A program made the translations under genes and the position numbers. Below, in pieces: positions 58,224 through 64,000 of a stretch of DNA of 64,000 nucleotides. Numbering within the stretch: position 1 is the stretch's first letter; every line of letters begins with the position of its first letter. The notes under the pieces were generated by a model. That model had not been told where the DNA came from. It searched no databases and saw only the letters and a list, made by a program, of their open reading frames with translations. This DNA is from Amphritea sp. 1_MG-2023 (GTDB taxonomy: Bacteria > Pseudomonadota > Gammaproteobacteria > Pseudomonadales > Balneatricaceae), in contig NZ_JAUOQE010000010.1 of the NCBI RefSeq assembly GCF_030547545.1, forward strand, positions 47,236 to 111,235. The letters run 5' to 3'.

Positions 58224-58660
58224 ATAATGCGATAAATTTAAGCGCCTACACTGACGAACAGCCTCCTTGTAAAGCAGGGAGTGACAGAATCTATATCGCA
58301 GACGGGCCTCTTTATTCATCAGAGTTGGTTAGGGCATTGCTCGCAACCGCTGGTGACAACACTAAGCTATTGACTGAACGTTGTAGAAAAGATGTTCAGA
58401 CAATGGGATACGATATTGATGATGTTAAACAGCTAGTTTGTACCGCTCTGAGTTCAGGAAGTTACCTAAAATCAGAATGGTGCATAGTTGGTCAAACTGA
58501 TAAGGCTATGTCTTGGGCAGCATGCGATGGTTACCGCTTGTTTCGGGATGAATGGGTAGAGTATGCGCATAAAGAAATGCGCTTCGAATACTATGTGAAA
58601 TTTGCGATAGGCAAGACAGGTAAGTTGTTATTACTGGTTTCTTGTCATTTATCGCGCTGA
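58217..58660 (+). CDS. MqsR-like toxin of a toxin-antitoxin-chaperone module
   Basis: 147 residues. The C-terminal ~95 residues can be laid over MqsR (RelE-fold mRNA interferase): MGYDIDDVKQLVCTALSSGS corresponds to the LGLDFDGMCNVIIGLSESD region, and FEYYVKFAIGKTGKLLLLVS to the final VYLKITVIHDVLIVSF strands. A ~40-residue N-terminal extension is unusual. The strongest support is the next gene, an MqsA-type antitoxin 6 bp downstream. There is no strong SD, and the start is inside an operator. Expected to cleave mRNA; not proven from sequence. Confidence 0.7.
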   Translation: MVNNAINLSAYTDEQPPCKAGSDRIYIADGPLYSSELVRALLATAGDNTKLLTERCRKDVQTMGYDIDDVKQLVCTALSSGSYLKSEWCIVGQTDKAMSWAACDGYRLFRDEWVEYAHKEMRFEYYVKFAIGKTGKLLLLVSCHLSR

Positions 58661-58666
58661 GGATAT

Positions 58667-59197
58667 GTGGTGAATAGTCAAACTTGTCCAATTTGTGAGA
58701 TGGGCCAATTAACTCTCCATACTGAGAGGGTTACAGTTGAGCATTTAGGTCAACAAGGTCAAATTGAAAGTCAGTATGCCGTGTGTGATTGCTGTGGCAG
58801 TGAACAGGCAGGCGCTGCTGAGGCGCGCTTTAACAAGCGTGCAATGATTGCGTTTAAAAAGCAGGTGCAAGGTTTGTTAACGGGTACTGAACTCCAAGTG
58901 TTGCGTAAACGCTGGGGCTTAAAACAGGCTGACGCTGCAAAAGTGTTTGGTGGTGGTCCTGTTGCGTTCTCCAAGTACGAATCAGACGATGTAATGCAAT
59001 CAGACGCAATGGATAAACTACTCCGTTTAGCGGCGGAAGTGCCAGCTGCTTTAGATAAGTTGATGTCGGATGCAGGTGTTGAGCGTAATATCCAGACAAG
59101 CTGGAAAAATGTAGCTGTAGTGGATTTCTCATCGACCGCTAGAAAAACGAGAATTGTTGCATCGCACGAACTCGAACCAGAGGCGTGTTATGGCTAA
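58667..59197 (+). CDS. MqsA-family antitoxin with C-terminal extension
   Basis: 176 residues from GTG 58667, or the next GTG at 58670, which has better SD spacing. The N-terminal YgiT-type zinc finger has Cys7-x-x-Cys10 and Cys40-x-x-Cys43. The C-terminal XRE HTH (about 72-134) includes KVFGGGPVAFSKYES, close to E. coli MqsA's IFGGGVNAFSRYE. About 40 extra residues follow (136-176). In chaperone-addicted antitoxins such a tail is the chaperone-addiction region bound by a SecB-like partner, and a SecB-like gene follows. Overlaps that gene by 8 bp. Confidence 0.87.
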   Translation: MVNSQTCPICEMGQLTLHTERVTVEHLGQQGQIESQYAVCDCCGSEQAGAAEARFNKRAMIAFKKQVQGLLTGTELQVLRKRWGLKQADAAKVFGGGPVAFSKYESDDVMQSDAMDKLLRLAAEVPAALDKLMSDAGVERNIQTSWKNVAVVDFSSTARKTRIVASHELEPEACYG

Positions 59198-59651
59198 AAA
59201 AGTATCAAAATCGTTACAACAGGCTATTGATGCTTTAGTGATACAGGATGTATACGTTAAATCGTGCCAAGCTAAGTGTGCTGATGACTTTGACCCCAAA
59301 TCGACAGAACTAGATACACTGTTAGTGCAACAAATGCATGTTGTTCACCGCAGTGAATTGATCGATATGGATGGCGATGGCCATTTGGTACGCATTTATA
59401 TCCGTTTGGGGACACGTTGGATTAATCCTAAGGAAAATAGCGATCCTGATATTAAAGCCTTTGTTGAAGCAGACTTTATTGCAGAATACCAAGTCACCGC
59501 AGAACTAGAGCAGGCAGCGATTGATGAATTTGCACTGAAAAATGTTAGCTACCATGTTTGGCCCTATTGGCGCGAGTTCTTGAGTACTCAATGCGAACGA
59601 CTGCGTTTGCCAAGAGTCGTTTTACCAACTGTGCAATTTAGCAAACAGTAA
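59190..59651 (+). CDS. SecB-like chaperone of the TA module
   Basis: I start at ATG 59190 (MAKKVSKSLQQAI), inside the end of the antitoxin gene, giving 153 residues. The SecB fold is suggested by the beta-strand region RSELIDMDGDGHLVRIYI, the helix VTAELEQAAIDEFALKNVSY and the closing VWPYWREFLSTQCERLRLPR, VLPTVQF, which parallels SecB's NMLFPYAREC...FPQLNLAPVNF. Toxin-antitoxin-SecB order equals the TAC operons of M. tuberculosis (HigB-HigA-SecB) and the MqsRAC type. Expected to fold and protect the antitoxin. Confidence 0.8.
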   Translation: MAKKVSKSLQQAIDALVIQDVYVKSCQAKCADDFDPKSTELDTLLVQQMHVVHRSELIDMDGDGHLVRIYIRLGTRWINPKENSDPDIKAFVEADFIAEYQVTAELEQAAIDEFALKNVSYHVWPYWREFLSTQCERLRLPRVVLPTVQFSKQ

Positions 59652-60050
59652 CTAAGGACTGCCCGCTAGTCCTGCTTATCGACAATAAAGAACAAGCTCA
59701 TTAGGGCTCTGGCCGTCAATTTGCAGTTGTGCGGTTATTCCGAACAACTGCCAAGCAAAAAGCGACATCAAGCACTATCGAGCTATTTGGCGCTTTTGAT
59801 ATTAAGACCGCGCTAACACCCCTCCCGCTGCCCGTTAGATCAGTGCCCTGTGAGGGTTGCTCGTTTTCTGTAGTCCTTGCTTAAACCGTTGTGTTGTAAT
59901 CTGTACAGGGTTTGCCTATCCGTTCTGGTGCGCTTGGTAGGCAGAGAACCCAGATGAAAGCCGGTTTGGACGGGTGGAACTATTGTTCGTATCATCCCTG
60001 ATACTTACCCTTCGGGCTCTCTTTGTTCGCGATAAATTGTTCCCAACAAT
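59652..60050. other. 399-bp noncoding right end of the island
   Basis: No gene. Small hairpin AGGACT (59655-59660) / AGTCCT (59668-59673) just after the chaperone gene. Inverted repeat GCAGTTGT (59723-59730) / ACAACTGC (59744-59751). Near the att site a palindrome ATAAATTGTT (60032-60041) / AACAATTTAT (60045-60054) runs into the yicC stop. An integrase gene would be expected here or at the other end and I see no trace of one. Confidence 0.6.
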
Positions 60051-60074
60051 TTATTCGATATTCTGAATCTGCTC
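60032..60074. repeat. Island boundary (att site) at the yicC 3' end, with palindrome
   Basis: 60051-60074 is the yicC-side copy of the 24-bp direct repeat. Immediately inside the island a 10-bp perfect inverted repeat (60032-60041 / 60045-60054, 3-nt centre CCC) overlaps the stop codon. It could be an integrase core-type or accessory site, or a yicC terminator hairpin without a U-run. Confidence 0.75.
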
Positions 60075-60914
60075 TCTCATCTGCTCAATTAAAACCTTAA
60101 GCTCTACCGCGCTTTGAGTGGTGTCGGTGACGATGGATTTGGATGAAAGGGTGTTGGCTTCACGATTGAGTTCCTGCATTAGGAAGTCTAAGCGGCGGCC
60201 TATCGGGCCTTTGGATTTCAGTACGCGTTTTACTTCCTGTACATGGGTGTTGAGGCGATCCATCTCTTCATCGACATCGGCTTTTTGTGCGAGGATGACC
60301 ATCTCTTGTTCGATACGGTTTGGATCGAGCTCTGCTTTAAACTCGGCTAAGCGCGCTTTAAGGTTATCGCGTTGGGCCTGCAGGATACCGGGCAGTTTGC
60401 TGCGGACATCGGTGACGATCTCGCTGATGGTATCGAGTCGTTGATCGATCAGTGCGGCTAATTCTACACCTTCACGATGGCGGCTTTCGATCAATTCATC
60501 GAGGGCGGAGTGGAAGAGGGTGAGAGCCGCTTTTTTGACCGCGTCCATATCGAGGCTGGTGTCTTGTAATACGCCGGGCCAACGGAGAAGATCCATGGTA
60601 TCGATAGGCTTTGATACCGGTAGTAGGTTTTCCATCTGTTGCGCCGCGTCTAGTAACTCGCGGGCAAAGGTTTCGTTGACGGTTAAGGTTTGCGATTTTG
60701 CTTCAGCAACGAAACGGAGAGTGCATTCGACTTTGCCACGACTGAGTTTTTTACGCAGGGATTCCCGTAGTGGGCCTTCAATATCGCGTAAGCTGTCTGG
60801 CAGGCGTAGGTGCGGTTCGAGGTAGCGGTGATTGACTGAGCGGACTTCCCAAATCAAGCTGCCCCATTGATGTTGTGCTTCTTGGCGGGCAAAAGCGGTC
60901 ATGCTACGTGTCAT
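60051..60914 (-). CDS. yicC: YicC family endoribonuclease
   Basis: 287 residues, starting MTRSMTAFARQEAQHQWGSL and containing RSVNHRYLEPHLRLPDSLR, AQKADVDEEMDRLNTHVQE and RRLDFLMQELNREANTLSSKS, the conserved YicC blocks. E. coli YicC is an endoribonuclease that promotes small-RNA decay. The last seven codons and stop lie within the island's att repeat; the protein end EQIQNIE is preserved, so the gene is intact. The gmk gene often found downstream is not present. Confidence 0.95.
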   Translation of the reverse strand: MTRSMTAFARQEAQHQWGSLIWEVRSVNHRYLEPHLRLPDSLRDIEGPLRESLRKKLSRGKVECTLRFVAEAKSQTLTVNETFARELLDAAQQMENLLPVSKPIDTMDLLRWPGVLQDTSLDMDAVKKAALTLFHSALDELIESRHREGVELAALIDQRLDTISEIVTDVRSKLPGILQAQRDNLKARLAEFKAELDPNRIEQEMVILAQKADVDEEMDRLNTHVQEVKRVLKSKGPIGRRLDFLMQELNREANTLSSKSIVTDTTQSAVELKVLIEQMREQIQNIE

Positions 60915-61052
60915 ATGGTCTGTTCTCGTTTAGAATGCGGGTTTCGTTGTCGGCACTGAAGCGGTGTCGGCGAGTTTACGCTTTATTCTAACAGCCCTTG
61001 ATCGCTTCCTCTATGCGGCCGATCTGGGGTTTAGAACAGGATTCTTAAGTTC

Positions 61053-61820
61053 ATGAGTTCAACAATTTCAGATCAGTTGCAAAACCTGGGTGTCACGACT
61101 TTCCGTCCGAGTAATCGCGAGGCGGATCAGATGCGTGAGGTTCGTATTACCCGTCACTTTACTAAGCATGCTGAGGGTTCCGTGCTGGTGGAGTTTGGTG
61201 ATACCAAAGTGATCTGCACCGCATCTGTTGAGCGAGGCGTACCGCGTTTTCTGCGCGGCTCTGGTTCCGGTTGGGTGACGGCTGAATACGGTATGTTGCC
61301 ACGTGCGACGGGGAGTCGTAATGGTCGAGAAGCGGCTCGAGGTCAGCAGGGCGGTCGTACCGTTGAGATTCAGCGTTTGATTGGTCGTTCTTTACGCGCG
61401 TGTATGGATCTGAAGAAGCTGGGTGAGAATACCATTACCATCGATTGCGATGTGATTCAGGCCGATGGCGGTACTCGCACCGCGTCTATTACCGGTGCCT
61501 ACGTGGCGCTGCGCGATGCGATTAGCTTTCTCAAGAAAGATAAGCATGGGGCGATGAAGGGTGATCCGATTAAGTGTGGCTTGGCGGCTATCTCTGTGGG
61601 TATCTTTAAAGGTAAGCCGGTGCTGGATCTGGATTACGCCGAAGATTCATCGGCCGAAACCGATATGAATGTGATCATGACTAACAAAGGTGGCTTTGTT
61701 GAGGTACAGGGCACGGCGGAAGGCGAGCCTTATTCACAGGAAGAGTTAAATGCGATGCTCGAGTTGGCGAAAAAGGGTATCTCTGAATTATGCGAGTTGC
61801 AGGAAAAAGCGTTAGCCTGA
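61053..61820 (+). CDS. rph: Ribonuclease PH
   Basis: Phosphorolytic 3'-5' exoribonuclease that trims tRNA 3' ends. The 255 residues match RNase PH over the whole length ([69 protein letters not shown]). It carries an extra 17 residues ([17 protein letters not shown]) before the usual RPSNR start, and no alternative ATG lies at that point. It diverges from yicC as in many gammaproteobacteria. A strong terminator follows. Confidence 0.97.
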   Translation: MSSTISDQLQNLGVTTFRPSNREADQMREVRITRHFTKHAEGSVLVEFGDTKVICTASVERGVPRFLRGSGSGWVTAEYGMLPRATGSRNGREAARGQQGGRTVEIQRLIGRSLRACMDLKKLGENTITIDCDVIQADGGTRTASITGAYVALRDAISFLKKDKHGAMKGDPIKCGLAAISVGIFKGKPVLDLDYAEDSSAETDMNVIMTNKGGFVEVQGTAEGEPYSQEELNAMLELAKKGISELCELQEKALA

Positions 61821-61840
61821 GCGGAGATCGCTAAAGCGTA

Positions 61841-61866
61841 AAAAGGGAGCCTTGGCTCCCTTTTTT
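61841..61866 (+). terminator. Terminator after rph
   Basis: GGGAGCC (61845-61851) / GGCTCCC (61854-61860), TT loop, A4 before and T6 after. It can also serve the convergent crc-like gene from the other side. Confidence 0.95.
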
Positions 61867-61900
61867 AATGTACTGCTTTGACGATTGAGCGTCAGCGATT

Positions 61901-62668
61901 TCAAAGATCGTAATCAATAATCAGCGGTGCGTGAGCGGAAAATACCTGATCGCGGTAGATTGATGCTGATTTGATTGTTTTGCGCAGGTTAGCGGTGGTG
62001 ATCTGATAATCTAAACGCGCACCTTCATTGAGTTGGCGGGCCTTGTTGTAATCCGGCCACCATGTGTGCTGTTGATCAACACGATTGACTTGACGGAATG
62101 CATCGACATAACCCATATCGCCAAACAGCTCTTCGACCCATTCGCGCTCTTGTGGTAAAAAGCCAGAGACTTTCTGATTGACATACCAGTTGCTGAGATC
62201 TTGCGGCTTATGGGCAATGAGTAACGGGCCGCAGAAAATGAATTCTCGGCGTTTACGTAGGGTTTTCGTAAAGTGCCCTTTAAGCAACTGCAGGTATTCC
62301 TCTTTGGCCTGCTGTGCATCGGCACTTTTAAGCCCAGAGGGGACGCTAAAAGAGGCAACGCTGACATTATCGAAGTCGGCCTGAATAAAGCGTCCATGAA
62401 AGTCGCATTGCTCAAAGCCTAAACCGGTCATGATGGCCTTGGGCATCACGCGGGTATAGATGGCAACGCCGCTGTAGCCGTCTTCAAATGCATCGAAGAA
62501 GTAAGCTTCATATCCATCCGGATGATAACGCTTATCATCCAGTTGATAATCTTTGGCACGCAGATCCTGAAGGCATACTACATCAGCGTTCTGTTTTACC
62601 ATCCACTGGAAGAATCCTTTATCTGTAGCCTGTTCAATACCCTGAGTATTGAATGTAATGACGCGCAT
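61901..62668 (-). CDS. crc: Crc-like protein (degenerate exonuclease III fold)
   Basis: 255 residues of the exonuclease III/endonuclease-exonuclease-phosphatase fold. Place and sequence match Pseudomonas Crc, the Hfq partner in carbon catabolite repression: between rph and pyrE, MRVITFNTQGIEQA, VCLQDLRAKDYQLDD, GYSGVAIYTR, SGLGFE-like TGLGFEQCDFHGRFIQADFD, TWWPDYNKARQLNEGARLDYQ and final SAHAPLIIDYDL. Active-site motifs of ExoIII are altered as in Crc: QD for QE, CGPLLI where the catalytic GDxN should be, and SAH for SDH. I expect no nuclease activity. The Hfq-binding function is inferred. Confidence 0.82.
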   Translation of the reverse strand: MRVITFNTQGIEQATDKGFFQWMVKQNADVVCLQDLRAKDYQLDDKRYHPDGYEAYFFDAFEDGYSGVAIYTRVMPKAIMTGLGFEQCDFHGRFIQADFDNVSVASFSVPSGLKSADAQQAKEEYLQLLKGHFTKTLRKRREFIFCGPLLIAHKPQDLSNWYVNQKVSGFLPQEREWVEELFGDMGYVDAFRQVNRVDQQHTWWPDYNKARQLNEGARLDYQITTANLRKTIKSASIYRDQVFSAHAPLIIDYDL

Positions 62669-62865
62669 AGCTTATAAACCTGTGAAAAACGCAATTTGTA
62701 GCGAAAGGCGCATTGTACTGGGTGTTTAAGGAAATTTAAATCTAAAGCGCGGACTATTAATCACAAGATGGGTAAATCAGAGTTTAACTATTGTTCACAA
62801 TGGAGGGGCAGGAAGAAACCCTGTATCATACGGCCACTTTTTAAACAGTGTTGCGGAGAACCCAC

Positions 62866-63507
62866 ATGCAGGATTATCAGAGAGAGTTTATCGAGTTCGC
62901 GATAGATAAAGAGGTGTTGCGATTCGGCGAGTTCACCCTGAAGTCGGGCCGTACTAGCCCTTATTTCTTTAATGCGGGTTTGTTCAATAGCGGTGCTGCC
63001 TTAGCGCGTCTGGGTAAATGTTATGCGGCGGCTATTCAGCAGTCGGGTATTGAGTATGATGTGATGCTTGGGCCCGCTTACAAAGGGATTCCGTTAGCGG
63101 CAGCCACATGTGTGGCGTTGGCGACTGAGTTTGGTCAGGATGTGCCCTATGTGTTTAATCGTAAAGAGGCTAAGACTCACGGTGAAGGTGGCAATTTGGT
63201 TGGTGCGCCATTAGAAGGGCGGGTATTGATCATTGATGATGTGATTACCGCAGGTACGGCGATTCGTGAAGTCATGGATATTATTGCACAGGCTGGGGCA
63301 ACGCCCGCAGGTACCGTCATCGCGCTCAACCGGCAGGAAAAAGGTAAAGGAGAGCTGTCTGCGATTCAGGAAGTAGAACGTGATTATAATATGCCGGTTG
63401 CCAGTATTGTGTCGCTAAACGATCTGTTGACCTATCTCGCAGAGAAGGGTGGTATGGATGCACAAATAGAAGCCATTTCTAAGTATCGTGCGCAATATGG
63501 CATCTGA
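62866..63507 (+). CDS. pyrE: Orotate phosphoribosyltransferase
   Basis: Converts orotate and PRPP to OMP in pyrimidine synthesis. I start at ATG 62866, with a GGAGAA SD 7 bp upstream ([18 protein letters not shown]), giving 213 residues, equal to E. coli PyrE. Motifs: [44 protein letters not shown] and the PRPP loop [13 protein letters not shown]. It is divergent from the crc-like gene, as in Pseudomonas. Confidence 0.97.
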   Translation: MQDYQREFIEFAIDKEVLRFGEFTLKSGRTSPYFFNAGLFNSGAALARLGKCYAAAIQQSGIEYDVMLGPAYKGIPLAAATCVALATEFGQDVPYVFNRKEAKTHGEGGNLVGAPLEGRVLIIDDVITAGTAIREVMDIIAQAGATPAGTVIALNRQEKGKGELSAIQEVERDYNMPVASIVSLNDLLTYLAEKGGMDAQIEAISKYRAQYGI

Positions 63508-63605
63508 ATGGTTACTGTTTGATCAATAACGAAATATTTTTTAAATAGCGAATTAATTTAGTTGATTTTTTTTGCTAGGCCGTGTTTAATACGCCCCTCT
63601 TAAGT

Positions 63606-63681
63606 GCCCGGATAGCTCAGTCGGTAGAGCAGAGGATTGAAAATCCTCGTGTCCTTGGTTCGATTCCGAGTCCGGGCACCA
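63606..63681 (+). tRNA. tRNA-Phe (GAA)
   Basis: 76-nt cloverleaf beginning GCCCGGATAGCTCAG and ending with encoded CCA. Acceptor GCCCGGA/TCCGGGC, anticodon stem AGGATTGAAAATCCT with GAA at 63639-63641, T-arm GGTTCGATTCC. Nearly identical to E. coli tRNA-Phe. Confidence 0.98.
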
Positions 63682-64000
63682 CTTATTTAGTTGAAAAAGC
63701 CTCACTTTTATCGTTTTGATAGGTGGGGTTTTTTACGTCTGGACTACCGCAGCTCGGAACACGAACCTGGTTCGATTATTCGTCGCTACGCTCCTCTCCC
63801 TTCGGGCCATCGCCCAAAAGCGGCGATGTTGTTATGGCCTGCGGCCATCGCTCCGAGTCCGGGCACCACTTATTTAGTTGAAAAAGCCTCACTTTTATCG
63901 TTTAGATAGGTGGGGCTTTTTTGCGTCTGGACTACCGCAGCTCGGAACACGAACCTGGTTCGATTATTCGTCGCTACGCTCCTCTCCCTTCGGGCCATCG
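63665..64000 (+). repeat. ~187-bp tandem repeats carrying the tRNA-Phe 3' end
   Basis: Copy 1 is 63665-63851, copy 2 starts at 63852 and is cut by the window end. Each opens with TCCGAGTCCGGGCACCA, the last 17 bases of the tRNA, then the terminator, then a segment with TGGTTCGATT (63768-63777), which equals the tRNA T-arm. Then comes a ~75-bp GC-rich hairpin-forming insert (63778-63851; ATGGCC TGC GGCCAT among its palindromes) before the next copy. Copies differ at only a few positions. Closest known parallel: the rttR repeats behind E. coli tyrT. Confidence 0.88.
63694..63734 (+). terminator. Terminator after tRNA-Phe, repeat copy 1
   Basis: AAAAAGCCTCAC (63694-63705) pairs with GTGGGGTTTTT (from 63723), with an inner TATC/GATA stem and a T-run. 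The same structure recurs at 63881-63922 in the second repeat copy, where GTGGGGC makes the pairing better. Confidence 0.85.

Larger units (their letters stand above)
52118..60074. mobile_element. Genomic island integrated at the 3' end of yicC, no integrase found
   Basis: A 24-bp imperfect direct repeat (22 of 24 identical, 17-bp perfect core ATATTCTGAATCTGCTC) bounds ~7.95 kb. One copy is the 3' end of yicC (60051-60074). The other (52118-52141) stands alone beside the SEC-C terminator and is the orphan YicC C-terminus. Contents: an operator-rich gap, hipBA, a PLD-helicase with DUF3427, an unknown small gene and a toxin-antitoxin-chaperone operon. The 3' end of yicC is the known integration site of mobilizable genomic islands moved by SXT/R391-type elements, which encode a tyrosine integrase. 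None is present here, so the island is either decayed or mobilised in trans. Confidence 0.82.

Overview
The window is a chromosomal segment of a gammaproteobacterium of moderate GC content. Gene order (ffh-rpsP-rimM-trmD-rplS, xerD-dsbC-hom-thrC-recJ, nudF-yqiB-cpdA-yqiA-parE-parC, proA-nadD-rsfS-rlmH-mrdA-rodA-mltB-rlpA-dacA-ybeD-lipB-lipA, yicC/rph/crc-like/pyrE) is that of the Pseudomonadales/Oceanospirillales branch. A marine Oceanospirillaceae-like host is my inference; no 16S or other decisive marker is present.

Layout. 1-4.5 kb: a truncated YpjD-like membrane gene, SRP GTPase ffh, and the rpsP-rimM-trmD-rplS translation operon. 4.6-12.8 kb: envelope hypothetical, xerD, dsbC, threonine genes hom and thrC, an ElyC-like gene, recJ and a small ORF. 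12.9-25 kb: nfo, a c-di-GMP protein (EAL-CBS-GGDEF), the nudF...parE block, parC and rpsA. 25.5-28 kb, minus strand: a TSUP permease and a two-TM sensor-like protein. 28-40.2 kb: proline and NAD synthesis, ribosome silencing and 23S methylation, then cell-elongation peptidoglycan genes (PBP2, RodA, MltB, RlpA, DacA, D-amino acid transaminase) and lipoate genes. 40.2-44.7 kb: a flippase-like protein, a polyprenyl-phosphate glycosyltransferase, an ArnT-like transferase and a PAP2 phosphatase, which look like one lipid-linked sugar pathway. 44.8-47.3 kb: OsmC, an EamA transporter and a LysR regulator.

47.3-60 kb is accessory. First comes a minus-strand pair whose genes overlap by ATGA: a methyltransferase and a 971-residue protein joining a PLD nuclease, an SF2 helicase and a LexA/UmuD-type S24 domain with a candidate Cys-Gly self-cleavage site. 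A SEC-C protein follows. Then comes a ~7.95 kb island inserted at the 3' end of yicC, bounded by a 24-bp imperfect direct repeat in which both copies encode the YicC C-terminus EQIQNIE-stop. The island carries no integrase. It holds a dense array of palindromic operators, HipBA, a second PLD-helicase (with DUF3427), an unknown small gene, and a complete toxin-antitoxin-chaperone module (MqsR-like, MqsA-like with C-terminal extension, SecB-like). It looks like a defence or addiction island.

60-64 kb returns to core genes: yicC, rph, a Crc-like degenerate exonuclease III, pyrE and tRNA-Phe. The tRNA gene is followed by ~187-bp tandem repeats that each contain its 3' end. A second local duplication lies just after ffh, where the last ~100 bp of the gene are repeated with only synonymous changes.
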